The notes under the pieces were generated by a model that worked only from the letters and a program-made list of their open reading frames with translations, did not search any database and was not told where the DNA came from. Of a DNA stretch of 64,000 nucleotides, positions 7,544 to 16,247 are shown piece after piece (position 1 is the stretch's first letter; each line of letters begins with the position of its first letter). This DNA is from Epilithonimonas vandammei (lineage in GTDB: Bacteria; Bacteroidota; Bacteroidia; Flavobacteriales; Weeksellaceae), in assembly GCF_003860525.1 (NCBI RefSeq), contig NZ_CP034161.1, positions 1,550,001 to 1,614,000 of the forward strand. The letters are read 5' to 3'. Both the position numbers and the translations under genes were made by a program.

Positions 7544-9490
7544 ATGGCAAATTGTAGTAGCGGCTGTTGCGGAACAGATGACCATCAAGAAGAACATTCT
7601 CATCAACATAATCACGACGACCACGACCATTCTCACAGCAGTTCAAAATTAGGATTGATTATAAGTCTCGTTATATTTTTCTCAGGACTTATTTTAGATT
7701 TCTGGATTAAAGCAGATTGGTTTACTAGTAGCGTTTGGTTAAGATTTGGATGGTATTTCGTGTCTTATATATTAGTAGCATTTTCAGTTTTCAAAGAAGC
7801 AGTTGAGCTGGCAAAGAAATTAGATTTCTTCAATGAGTTTTCTTTGATGGGAATCGCAACAATCGGAGCATTTGCTATCGGCGAATTTCCGGAAGGTGTT
7901 GCTGTAATGCTGTTTTATACGATTGGTGAAATGTTTCAGGAATCCGCAGTCAACAGAGCACGGAATAATATCAAAGCATTATTAGATGTTCGTCCAAAAG
8001 AAGCCACCGTTTTTCGAGACGAAAATTGGAAAACCATTGCTCCGAGCGATGTCAAAATTGGAGAAAAAATTCAGATAAAAGTGGGAGAGAAGATTCCGTT
8101 GGACGGGATTTTATTATCTGAAAAAGCAAGTCTCAATACATCAGCTTTAACAGGGGAAAGTAAACCTTCGTCAATCCAAAAATCGGAAGAAGTTCTTGCC
8201 GGAATGTTGAACCTCGACCAAGTCATCGAAATCGAAACAACCAAATTATTCGAAAATAGTTCAATTGTAAGGATTCTTCAAATGGTTCAGGACGCAAGTT
8301 CCAGAAAAGCCAAAACCGAATTATTTATCAGAAGATTTGCAAAGATTTATACACCAGTTGTTTTCCTTTTGGCACTTTTGGTAACGCTGGTTCCGTATCT
8401 TTTTGTTGAGAATTATGTTTTCAAAGATTGGCTTTACAGAGGTTTGGTTTTTCTCGTAATTTCTTGTCCGTGCGCTTTAGTTATTTCGATTCCTTTAGGA
8501 TATTTTGGTGGAATTGGCGCTGCTTCCCGGAATGGAATTCTTTTCAAGGGTTCCAATTTTATAGATATCATTTCCAATGTAACAACGGTTGTGATGGATA
8601 AAACAGGAACATTGACCAAAGGTGTTTTCAAAGTTCAGGATATTGTTCCGGAAAATATTTCGAAAGAAGATTTTTTATCAATTCTATCTTCTGTTGAAAG
8701 CCATTCTACACACCCGATTGCCAAAGCGATTTCTCAGTTTCATCCGGCCAGTAAAATACCGGATTCTGTTGAGGAAATTTCAGGTAAAGGAATCAAAGCT
8801 TTAGTTGATGATAAGAATGTTCTTGCCGGCAACACAAGTTTACTACAATCCTTCGGAATTCCATACCCCAAAGAGCTAGATAAAATTGTGGAGACAACAG
8901 TTGTTTTAGCCATTGATAACGAATACAAAGGTTACATCACAATTTCCGATGAGGTGAAGGATGATGCTGAGCTTGCGATTAATAATCTTCATAAAGCAGG
9001 TGTCAAAACAATGATGCTGAGCGGCGATAAAGATTCATTGACACAAAGTATCGCTAGAAAGCTAGGAATTGATTCTGCATTTGGAGGGCTCCTTCCGGAA
9101 GGTAAAGTGGAAAAGCTTGAAGCCCTCAAGAAAAATCCGAAAGAAGTGGTTGCTTTTGTGGGTGATGGGATCAATGATGCACCGGTTTTAGCATTAAGTG
9201 ATGTGGGAATGGCAATGGGAGGTTTGGGCTCAGATGCGGCAATAGAAACTGCGGATGTCGTGATTCAGACAGATCAACCATCGAGAATTTCTACGGCAAT
9301 AAATATTGGAAAAGCAACCAAGAAAGTCGTTTATCAAAATATAGCTCTTGCTTTCGGAGTAAAAATTATTGTATTAATATTAGGTGCTGGTGGGCTGGCA
9401 AACATGTGGGAAGCTGTTTTTGCAGATGTCGGAGTAGCGTTGCTGGCTATACTAAATGCTGTGAGAATTCAGAATATGAAATTTAAATAA
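7544..9490 (+). CDS. Zn/Cd/Pb-translocating P1B-type ATPase
   Basis: Inner-membrane heavy-metal exporter of 648 residues. The N-terminus has no HMA fold; residues 1-35 are instead a Cys/His-rich metal-binding tail (CSSGCCG, then many His and Asp). Then follow the actuator TGES (203-206), the transmembrane metal site SCPCALVIS with CPC at 308-310, the phosphorylation site DKTGTLTKG (D352), the class-typical HP dipeptide in SHSTHPIA, and the hinge GDGINDAPV near 540. The CPC motif with a histidine-rich tail indicates divalent Zn/Cd/Pb rather than Cu. No metalloregulator gene is adjacent. It stands alone downstream of the MITE. Confidence 0.92.
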   Translation: MANCSSGCCGTDDHQEEHSHQHNHDDHDHSHSSSKLGLIISLVIFFSGLILDFWIKADWFTSSVWLRFGWYFVSYILVAFSVFKEAVELAKKLDFFNEFSLMGIATIGAFAIGEFPEGVAVMLFYTIGEMFQESAVNRARNNIKALLDVRPKEATVFRDENWKTIAPSDVKIGEKIQIKVGEKIPLDGILLSEKASLNTSALTGESKPSSIQKSEEVLAGMLNLDQVIEIETTKLFENSSIVRILQMVQDASSRKAKTELFIRRFAKIYTPVVFLLALLVTLVPYLFVENYVFKDWLYRGLVFLVISCPCALVISIPLGYFGGIGAASRNGILFKGSNFIDIISNVTTVVMDKTGTLTKGVFKVQDIVPENISKEDFLSILSSVESHSTHPIAKAISQFHPASKIPDSVEEISGKGIKALVDDKNVLAGNTSLLQSFGIPYPKELDKIVETTVVLAIDNEYKGYITISDEVKDDAELAINNLHKAGVKTMMLSGDKDSLTQSIARKLGIDSAFGGLLPEGKVEKLEALKKNPKEVVAFVGDGINDAPVLALSDVGMAMGGLGSDAAIETADVVIQTDQPSRISTAINIGKATKKVVYQNIALAFGVKIIVLILGAGGLANMWEAVFADVGVALLAILNAVRIQNMKFK

Positions 9491-9588
9491 TACTCACTTA
9501 TTTTTTCTTCCAATTTTATTTATTAATAATTATTTCAAATTTATTTGCTGGAATAATAAATAAACTTATCTTAGTTTAAAATGAAATT

Positions 9589-10058
9589 ATGATAAGAACC
9601 ACCATATTTTGCGCACTTTTATTGTCTCATTATGGGACATCTCAGGACTTTTTAAAAACTCAAGGACAAAAAATTGTCAATCAGAAAGGTGAAAATGTTT
9701 ATTTGAAGGGTCTTGGTTTGGGCGGATGGATGTTACAGGAAGGTTATATGCTGAAGACTGCCGATTTTGCTGGACCCGGAAAACAGAAAACGGTGAATGG
9801 CTCCAATATACGTTGACTATTAACCTAACAAAAGAATATAAAATGGATATTCGATATAATAATGAATCTGCTACAAGTTCCAGAGTCAGCATAACAGATG
9901 AGTCAGGAGAAATATTGGCACAAATAGATCTGCCGCCAACAGATAAGGAATGGAAAACGATTATAGCGCAAAAAATTAATCTCTCAAAAGGGGAAAAGAA
10001 ACTCAGATTATATTTTGATATAGGTAATGTAAACATTAATTTTTTTGAATTGAAATAA
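9589..10058 (+). pseudogene. Remnant of a secreted glycoside hydrolase (GH5-like) with C-terminal carbohydrate-binding domain
   Basis: Two adjoining open segments in different frames look like the two ends of one gene. From 9589 there is a signal peptide and then FLKTQGQKIVNQKGENVYLKGLGLGGWMLQEGYMLKTADFAG, the start of a cellulase-like GH5 domain. After about 9775 the other frame gives WTRKTENGEWLQYTLTINLTKEYKMDIRYNN and so on to 10058, like the end of a carbohydrate-binding beta-sandwich. The catalytic barrel of several hundred residues is missing and the frames do not match at the join. The likely history is an internal deletion near 9770-9790. The gene is almost certainly inactive; the exact enzyme specificity cannot be told. 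Confidence 0.75.
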
Positions 10059-10086
10059 TTCTCACATTTATATTATTATTTTTTTG

Positions 10087-10117
10087 AACATTTCAAGTTA
10101 CTTTGGAATGTTTTTTA
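10087..10117 (+). terminator. Intrinsic terminator after the hydrolase remnant
   Basis: Stem AACATTTCAAG/CTTTGGAATGTT with two G-T pairs and a T6 tail. It still follows the remnant, consistent with it once being a functional transcription unit. Confidence 0.6.
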
Positions 10118-10200
10118 TTAGTAATAAACTTTAATTTTGTAACCAATACAAGTGACCCTTATTTATTCCAATTCTTACATTAAAAACTAAAAAAATATTG

Positions 10201-12660
10201 ATGAGACTCTATTTTACTTTTTTTCTATTTACTACAACTTTTTTGTTTTCTCAAAGTAAACTAAAAGTTTACAGTTCAGACAATCAAAAACCGATCAAAG
10301 GAGCAAAGGTTTATTGCAATGATAAACTTCTCGGCCATACTGATGAAAACGGCCTGCTTAATTTTACTACAAAATGCACAAAAGTAGATGTAGAAGCAAA
10401 TCAGTTTATTGGTGATGAAGTGGTGGTGGATAAAACCATGGAGATTGCATTGGACAAAGAAAGTTCCAAAACAAGAGATATAGAAGCAGTAACGCTTACC
10501 AATCAAAGCGATCCGCGAGCTCTGGCTATTCTGGATAAGGTTTTCAGAAGCTTCAAAGACAATTCACCAAATGCGTTGGACTCTTATTCATATAAATCTT
10601 ATGAAAAAATGTCTTTTGATCTGGATCAAGACAGTATAAATGATTATAGCCAATTTATTGCATCCAGAAAAGATTCGCTTTCGAAATTATCTAGCCGAGC
10701 ACTTCCAACCAAAGAAAAAGAAAAAAAAGACTCAATAGAAGGTGAAAAGGCAATGAGCGTTTTTGCAGAAAGTAAGATGTTCCTTTGGGAACGCGCCACA
10801 CAGTTTCTGTATTCAAAAAAATTTGGAGAAAAAATCAATGTACTGGATAACAGGATTTCTGGTTTGCAGGAACCAATTTATGAAATGATAACGCTGAGAT
10901 CCAACAGAAATAAAGTCCCGCGTGAAGTTTTGCCAGAAAACCACAGCCTCTACAGATATTTCCTCACAGATTCCATCACAATAGACGGACGTGAGAATTA
11001 TGTCATCAGATTCAGACAGGTAGATTATAAAACACCGGTTAATAGAAGAAAGTACAATGGCTATCTTTATATTGATAAAGCGACTTATGCCATTAAAAAA
11101 ATTGAAAGTAATAGCAAGATAAAATCAGACGGCAGCATTACTTCTATTTGGATTCCTATCAATAATAAGTGGTTTCTAAAGTCCGAAAACCTTAAAATCA
11201 GAATGGGAAGCTCTACATTTAGTACTGTGGCAAAGAAAAATAATGAAACCACTGAGGAAAAAAAAGAGCGTCTGGATAAGGTTAAAAAATTCGGAAACTA
11301 TGCTTATATGAAAGCCGATTATTTTGACTTTCAGAGTCCTGTAGATCTAAAGGCTAATCAGTTTAGTGGTTACACGATGAGTGTTAAAAATTCGGACGGT
11401 TCTCTTTTGGAGGATTATAGAACAGACAGCCTCACGACAAGGGAAAAACTAACCTATACTAAAATCGACTCTATCGGTAAAAAATATAAGTTAGACCAGA
11501 AGGCAAAAGTAATTACAGGTTTGCTAAGAGGTAAAATCCGTGTAGGGACGATCGATATCAATCCACTGCAGACCAAATATAACAGATACGAAGGTTTTCG
11601 TCTGGGTGCGGGATTCAAACTTAATGAACGGTTTAATAAATATATTTCGCCAGATGTTTACTTGGCTTATGGCTTTAAAGATAAAGGATTCAAGTACGGA
11701 GCAGGTGTAGATTTTAGAACAACTTTAGAGCGCAACTCATTCTTCCGCATCGAGTATTTCAATGATGTAGCCGCATCCGGACTTTTTAACCAGAATCTTT
11801 GGAATTTCAGAATGACCATTATGAATTCCGGAATGTCTATCCAGAATGATAAATATTATAAGTATGAAGGATTCCGTGCAGGTTATGAAGTGGATCTCAG
11901 CAATTCCTTAACGCTTAATGTTTCGGCAAAAAGACAAAAGGAAGAAGCCGTTTTTGATTATGCTTACAGAAACAGAACGGGAAGTTTCGACAATTTTAGT
12001 TCGTTGGCGACTATCAAATTTTCTCCAAACAGCAAGAATATAATGACACCGTCTGGAAAATATACCTTTGAACAAAATTTTCCGGAAGTTTATTTGAATT
12101 ATGAACAAGGTTTCAAAAGTCTGGGCGGGGAGCTGAATTACAGCCGCTTCGACATTCTTTATACTCACCAATTCCGAACAATACTGGGTGTTACTGGGAC
12201 AAGAGCTTATGGTGGTTACTTCACAGGTGATGCGCCGGTGTGGCATCAGTTCGAGATGGGCGGATTGGATTCCAGCAGGGAAAACAGTATTTTTTCAAAC
12301 TTTAACCTTACCACATACCTTGGCTTCGCTACGATGACATCGGGAAAGTATTTCAATGATAAATTTGCAGGCTATTATTTTACACACCGTATTCCTTGGT
12401 ATTTCAAAAGTATTGGAAAAAATACCTCCAGCTTTGATATTGTTTACAAAGGAATCATCGGGAATATGAAAAACCCGGAATATCACCAATTTGATTACAG
12501 TCCGCTAAATCATCTTTACCAGGAGATTGGTTTGGAAAATAATAATTTCCTAAGCACCAAGTTCAACCTGGGACTGTTTTATAGAGTTGGCTATTATAAT
12601 ACCAGTAAGTTTGCTGATAATTTTGCGATACAGCTAAAGTTGAAGGTTTTAGGTTTTTAG
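10201..12660 (+). CDS. DUF5686 outer-membrane protein with carboxypeptidase-like regulatory domain
   Basis: 819-residue secreted protein with a signal peptide (FFLFTTTFLFSQ). The first 80 mature residues form a carboxypeptidase regulatory-like beta-sandwich (KLKVYSSDNQKPIKGAKVYCND, GHTDENGLLNF), the usual N-terminal module of Bacteroidota outer-membrane proteins. The long middle and C-terminal beta-rich region, ending in a barrel-like FAIQLKLKVLGF, matches the DUF5686 family. The start is the ATG at 10201, directly after an in-frame TTG. A TAATTTTG box at 10132-10139 is the probable -7 element. The function of the family is not established; a TonB-receptor-like or transport role is possible. 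The stop is 2 bp before the next gene, so they are co-transcribed. Confidence 0.82.
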   Translation: MRLYFTFFLFTTTFLFSQSKLKVYSSDNQKPIKGAKVYCNDKLLGHTDENGLLNFTTKCTKVDVEANQFIGDEVVVDKTMEIALDKESSKTRDIEAVTLTNQSDPRALAILDKVFRSFKDNSPNALDSYSYKSYEKMSFDLDQDSINDYSQFIASRKDSLSKLSSRALPTKEKEKKDSIEGEKAMSVFAESKMFLWERATQFLYSKKFGEKINVLDNRISGLQEPIYEMITLRSNRNKVPREVLPENHSLYRYFLTDSITIDGRENYVIRFRQVDYKTPVNRRKYNGYLYIDKATYAIKKIESNSKIKSDGSITSIWIPINNKWFLKSENLKIRMGSSTFSTVAKKNNETTEEKKERLDKVKKFGNYAYMKADYFDFQSPVDLKANQFSGYTMSVKNSDGSLLEDYRTDSLTTREKLTYTKIDSIGKKYKLDQKAKVITGLLRGKIRVGTIDINPLQTKYNRYEGFRLGAGFKLNERFNKYISPDVYLAYGFKDKGFKYGAGVDFRTTLERNSFFRIEYFNDVAASGLFNQNLWNFRMTIMNSGMSIQNDKYYKYEGFRAGYEVDLSNSLTLNVSAKRQKEEAVFDYAYRNRTGSFDNFSSLATIKFSPNSKNIMTPSGKYTFEQNFPEVYLNYEQGFKSLGGELNYSRFDILYTHQFRTILGVTGTRAYGGYFTGDAPVWHQFEMGGLDSSRENSIFSNFNLTTYLGFATMTSGKYFNDKFAGYYFTHRIPWYFKSIGKNTSSFDIVYKGIIGNMKNPEYHQFDYSPLNHLYQEIGLENNNFLSTKFNLGLFYRVGYYNTSKFADNFAIQLKLKVLGF

Positions 12661-12662
12661 CA

Positions 12663-12962
12663 GTGGAAGAGTTATTCATACAGCAAGTTTATCAGGTCGT
12701 CAGGCTTATACCGGAAGGCAAAATTTCCACTTACGGCGCTATTGCAAAAGCTGTAGGCTATCCAAATCATTCCCGGCAGGTCGGACACGCGATGGGCGTT
12801 TGTCCGAAGGATGTTCCTGCACATCGTGTCATCAGTAGCTCTGGAAAACTATCCGTTCCATCGTTTCGGGAAAGGCTCGAAAAAGAAAATGTAGTGGTGC
12901 AGGACAACTGGAAAATCAAAGATTTTAAAAAACTCTTTTGGGATCCATTGAACGAGATTTAA
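12663..12962 (+). CDS. Alkyltransferase-like protein (MGMT family, active cysteine replaced)
   Basis: 99-residue protein with the O6-alkylguanine-DNA alkyltransferase fold: helix-turn-helix GKISTYGAIAKAVGYPNHSRQVGHAMG and the active-site loop. The loop reads V-P-A-H-R (residues 51-55) where true transferases have PCHR, so it cannot accept an alkyl group. Alkyltransferase-like proteins bind O6-alkylguanine and hand lesions to nucleotide excision repair. The GTG start is 2 bp after the DUF5686 stop, implying translational coupling with a functionally unrelated gene. A terminator follows immediately. Confidence 0.88.
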   Translation: MEELFIQQVYQVVRLIPEGKISTYGAIAKAVGYPNHSRQVGHAMGVCPKDVPAHRVISSSGKLSVPSFRERLEKENVVVQDNWKIKDFKKLFWDPLNEI

Positions 12963-12967
12963 AATAA

Positions 12968-13002
12968 ATAAAGGCTATCTCAAGTGGAGATAGCCTATTT
13001 TA
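12968..13002 (+). terminator. Bidirectional terminator between the ATL gene and the M1 aminopeptidase gene
   Basis: Stem AGGCTATCTC/GAGATAGCCT with a 5-nt loop; T-rich on both strands, serving two convergent genes. Confidence 0.8.
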
Positions 13003-13045
13003 TTAATCAATATTTTATTTTTATAAATAAATTGAATTTTGTAAT

Positions 13046-15556
13046 CTACTTATAAGATTCAATGGTTTTGTTAATCGCATCAATCTGCTGATTAATAGTT
13101 GGGCTGTTCGGATTATTTTTGAGAACTTCCATTTTCTTGTTCAATCCATCTTTCAGCATTTGGCTAATCATCATTTTAATTTGTGGATTATCCGGCATTT
13201 GAGATTTAGCCTGTTGTAGCACCTTAGTTATTTTTTCTGTCGCTTTCAGGTTGTCCGAAGACATTATCCAGTTGTAACCGTCTTCCGCAGATTTACCAAG
13301 CGTTGGATTTTGAAATTTGATGAACGGGTAAAAAGCCACAGTAGTTCCAATTGCCGGCATTTGTTTTTCAATCTTATTTTTCACAATGATTGGAAGCAAT
13401 TTAGAAATCAAATCGTCAGAAGCGCCATCCAAATCTATTTTTTCGATAGAAGCGGCTGCTTTTGTTGGATCTAATTCTGCAATTCCTGCTAATGAAGAAC
13501 CTTTTACAGCATTAGAAATAGCATTAAGTCCTTTTTCGTAAATAGAACTGTATTTAGCATTTTTAGTTTTCACTAAAGCTGAAATTGCTGCTGCCTGAAC
13601 CAAAGTTTTTGGATCGTTGGAAGCCAATTTTTCTACATCAGCAGTCAAAGCTTTTGCCTGCTCAGGAATTGTTAAATCAATTTGCTCCAAAGCTTGTTCT
13701 CTGATTCTGAAGAAAGGATCTTTCAGCGCTGCTGCAAACAATTTGATAGCTGCAGGGTTTTTTCCAGCGTCTTCTTTGATATTGCTTAAAGCGATGGATT
13801 TGCTCTTGTATTCTTTAGATCCTGTGAACTGAAGAAAACTTTGTTCAGGAGTTTTAGTCTCGGTAACATCTGTAACCAAGATTCCATCAGCATTAATGTT
13901 AATTAGATCCGGTGTTTTAGAAGAATCAAAAGTGAATGTATTTTTCGCTTTCGCATTTACCCAAACATTGAAACGCTTTGGTTTCCCATTATCATAAACA
14001 TCGATTGCCAAAGGAAATTCGAAAGGCTGATCCTGAGATTGATTAATTACTAAAGTAACTTGTTTTTTTACAGGTTCATAAGTTGAAGTATAATTCAACT
14101 TTGGGTGTCCGCTTCCAAAATACCATTGGTTGAAGAACCAATTCAAATCCTTTCCAGACACTTTCTCAAAAGCTAATCTTAATTGATGAGCTTCTGCATT
14201 TTGATATTCATAAGTTTTAAGAAACTCCGTGATTCCTGCGAAGAAAGCATCATCGCCAAGATAATTTCTCAGCATATGAAGAATGCCTCCACCTTTTTGA
14301 TAAGTTACCAAATCGAAAACATCCTCACGAGAAGCATAATCAAACCTTACCAAATCTTTTTTGAAATCTCCAGGATTGTGAATGTAATGGTTCACATCTT
14401 CCATCTGATGATAATCTGCCTGATCTTTCCCGTACTTATATTCGTTCCAGAGATATTCGGAATAATTAGCAAAAGATTCGTTAACGGTTAAGTTGCTCCA
14501 GCTTTCTGCCGTAACCAAATCTCCAAACCAATGGTGGAACAATTCGTGAGCAATGGTGTCTTCCCATTTATTCTCATCGATGAGTTGTCCCGGTTTTTGA
14601 AGAATATCACTTCCGTGAAGCGTTGCTGTCGTATTTTCCATTGCTCCCGAAACATAATCTCTACCAGAAATCTGTGCATATTTTGCCCAAGGATAATCGT
14701 AGCCTAATTTTTTAGAGAAAAACTCAATCATCTCAGGAGTGTTTCCGTAAATCTGTTTTGCATAAGGCTCATATTCTTTCTCGATGTAATAATCAACAGG
14801 AATATTTCTCCATTTGTCTTTCACAATCGCGTATTCTCCAACACCCATAAAGAAAAGGTAAGTAGAATGTCTCTTATCCATTACCCAATGGTCGGTTCTC
14901 ATATTTCCGGATTCTTTTTGAGAATCTTTCAGAATTCCATTGGAAAGAGTTACGTATTTATCAGGAACAGTCATATAGATTTCCTGAGTTGTTTTCTGAT
15001 TTGATTTATCGATTGTTGGGAACCAAGCCGATGAAGATTCTGTTTCTCCTTGAGTCCAGATTTGCGTTGGCTTGTCCGGATCTTTGCCTTGAGCATTGAT
15101 GAAATAAAGACCTTTTGCATCGCTGATTGCTTTGCTTCCTTCTTGTTTCACTTCATTCGGACGTGCTGTATATTTGATGTAAACTGTGTAATCCTGATTC
15201 TTCTGATAAGTTTTATCAAGCGTGATTTTCAGCTCATCATTTTTATAATCGAATTTAAGAGGCGACTTAGAGCCATTTTTATCCAAAGCCACTTCGTGAA
15301 TCAGCATTCCTTTTGCATCAAGCACCAGTTCATTGGTTGCATAGAAAAATGGGCTTGCAGTAAGCCATTCTTCACCGTTCATTTGTTCCTTCTGATAATC
15401 GAAATTGACTTTCAGTTTGGTATGTTTAAGTTCTGTAGTTTTGGTGTGTGTTGCTCTATAAGGAACATTTCTCCCTGAAGTTTCTGTCTGTGCAAAAGCA
15501 ACATTTGAATTAAAAATGGCGCCTAGAAAAAGTGCAGCTATGAATATTTTTTTCAT
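13046..15556 (-). CDS. Secreted M1-family aminopeptidase
   Basis: 836-residue zinc aminopeptidase. The signal peptide is MKKIFIAALFLGAIFNSNVAFAQ. The M1 fold shows YVSGAMENTTATLHG (the GxMEN substrate anchor), zinc motif HELFHHWFGD and the downstream glutamate in NESFANYSEYLW, followed by a C-terminal helical-repeat domain (about residues 580-836) resembling HEAT-type ERAP/aminopeptidase N tails. It has no T9SS sorting domain, in contrast with the M1 protein at 2420, so it is probably periplasmic or outer-membrane associated. It forms a single-gene transcript convergent with the ATL gene. Confidence 0.93.
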   Translation of the reverse strand: MKKIFIAALFLGAIFNSNVAFAQTETSGRNVPYRATHTKTTELKHTKLKVNFDYQKEQMNGEEWLTASPFFYATNELVLDAKGMLIHEVALDKNGSKSPLKFDYKNDELKITLDKTYQKNQDYTVYIKYTARPNEVKQEGSKAISDAKGLYFINAQGKDPDKPTQIWTQGETESSSAWFPTIDKSNQKTTQEIYMTVPDKYVTLSNGILKDSQKESGNMRTDHWVMDKRHSTYLFFMGVGEYAIVKDKWRNIPVDYYIEKEYEPYAKQIYGNTPEMIEFFSKKLGYDYPWAKYAQISGRDYVSGAMENTTATLHGSDILQKPGQLIDENKWEDTIAHELFHHWFGDLVTAESWSNLTVNESFANYSEYLWNEYKYGKDQADYHQMEDVNHYIHNPGDFKKDLVRFDYASREDVFDLVTYQKGGGILHMLRNYLGDDAFFAGITEFLKTYEYQNAEAHQLRLAFEKVSGKDLNWFFNQWYFGSGHPKLNYTSTYEPVKKQVTLVINQSQDQPFEFPLAIDVYDNGKPKRFNVWVNAKAKNTFTFDSSKTPDLININADGILVTDVTETKTPEQSFLQFTGSKEYKSKSIALSNIKEDAGKNPAAIKLFAAALKDPFFRIREQALEQIDLTIPEQAKALTADVEKLASNDPKTLVQAAAISALVKTKNAKYSSIYEKGLNAISNAVKGSSLAGIAELDPTKAAASIEKIDLDGASDDLISKLLPIIVKNKIEKQMPAIGTTVAFYPFIKFQNPTLGKSAEDGYNWIMSSDNLKATEKITKVLQQAKSQMPDNPQIKMMISQMLKDGLNKKMEVLKNNPNSPTINQQIDAINKTIESYK

Positions 15557-15621
15557 TCTTACGAATTTATCTCGTTGATTATTTTAAAGTTTTATAAGTC
15601 TTGATTTTTAAAGGTTTGTTA

Positions 15622-15651
15622 CAAAAAAAGTGAAGGTTTTAGCTTCACTAT
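15622..15651 (-). terminator. Terminator of the toxin-antitoxin operon
   Basis: Minus-strand stem AGTGAAG/CTTCACT followed by seven T. It ends the toxin gene transcript just before the aminopeptidase gene. Confidence 0.75.
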
Positions 15652-15655
15652 ATAT

Positions 15656-15961
15656 TTATTTTCCTAAAATTTTTATTACGTTTTCAGGATTACCTTTTGA
15701 GGGTAAAAATAATAAGATTTCAACAGAATCAGTTTGAATATCAAAATATACTTTCACTTGTTTCTTTCCTAACAAAACAAATCGTAGTTTGCTATCAGAA
15801 TCTACTGTAGGATAAGAAATGATTTTATCATTCAATGATTGTTTAAATTTCTTCAAATCTGTCTTGAATAGTTTTAATTCTTTCTGAGTCCAGCGATAAT
15901 TCAAAAAATCAGTTATTTCTTGAAGACTTTTAATAGCATCTTTTGAAAAAACTATTTTCAT
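15656..15961 (-). CDS. ParE/RelE-superfamily toxin
   Basis: 101-residue basic protein of the RelE/ParE fold: an N-terminal strand MKIVFSKDAIKSLQEITDFLNYRW typical of ParE-like toxins, paired helices, then the sheet strands KLRFVLLGKKQVKVYFDI and SVEILLFLPSKGNP. RelE members cut mRNA in the ribosome and ParE members poison gyrase; the sequence does not decide between them. Its start lies 5 bp after the stop of the upstream 78-residue gene, the standard antitoxin-toxin order. Confidence 0.78.
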   Translation of the reverse strand: MKIVFSKDAIKSLQEITDFLNYRWTQKELKLFKTDLKKFKQSLNDKIISYPTVDSDSKLRFVLLGKKQVKVYFDIQTDSVEILLFLPSKGNPENVIKILGK

Positions 15962-15966
15962 TTTTT

Positions 15967-16203
15967 TTATTTAAAAATAGAATCAATTAATTCATCTGAA
16001 AACTCTTCATATTCGCCATTTTTAATTTGATTTCGGCTTTGTTCAATTAGTTGTTTAAATTCATCAGAATTCTCAATTTCTTCCCAGGAATAAGTTTTAT
16101 CATCTTCAGTAATCTCAACATTCTTAACTCCTTTTATCTGAGACAAAAGTTTTTTAATGAAAGGAACATCTGCATATTCGTCTAAACTGATTTTAATTTC
16201 CAT
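15967..16203 (-). CDS. Putative antitoxin of the RelE/ParE-type toxin
   Basis: 78-residue acidic protein directly upstream of the toxin gene. The first 35 residues form a strand-helix-strand pattern (MEIKISLDEYADVPFIKKLLSQIKGVKNVEI) and the C-terminal half is helical and acidic (IENSDEFKQLIEQ, YEEFSDELIDSIF), suited to wrapping a basic toxin. I cannot place it in a named antitoxin family, and no classical ribbon-helix-helix is certain. The assignment rests on size, charge and position. Its -7 box is at 16221-16228. Confidence 0.68.
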   Translation of the reverse strand: MEIKISLDEYADVPFIKKLLSQIKGVKNVEITEDDKTYSWEEIENSDEFKQLIEQSRNQIKNGEYEEFSDELIDSIFK

Positions 16204-16220
16204 AATATCAGGATTTTATT

Positions 16221-16228
16221 CAAAGTTA
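16221..16228 (-). promoter_or_regulatory. -7 box of the toxin-antitoxin operon
   Basis: Minus-strand TAACTTTG, 18 bp before the antitoxin start. The upstream half of the promoter would overlap the end of thyA. Confidence 0.5.
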
Positions 16229-16247
16229 ATGAATTTATTACTAAAAA

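Noticed and set aside
12663-12962. Active methylated-DNA cysteine methyltransferase
   Set aside because: The essential cysteine of PCHR is alanine, so it is an alkyltransferase-like protein.
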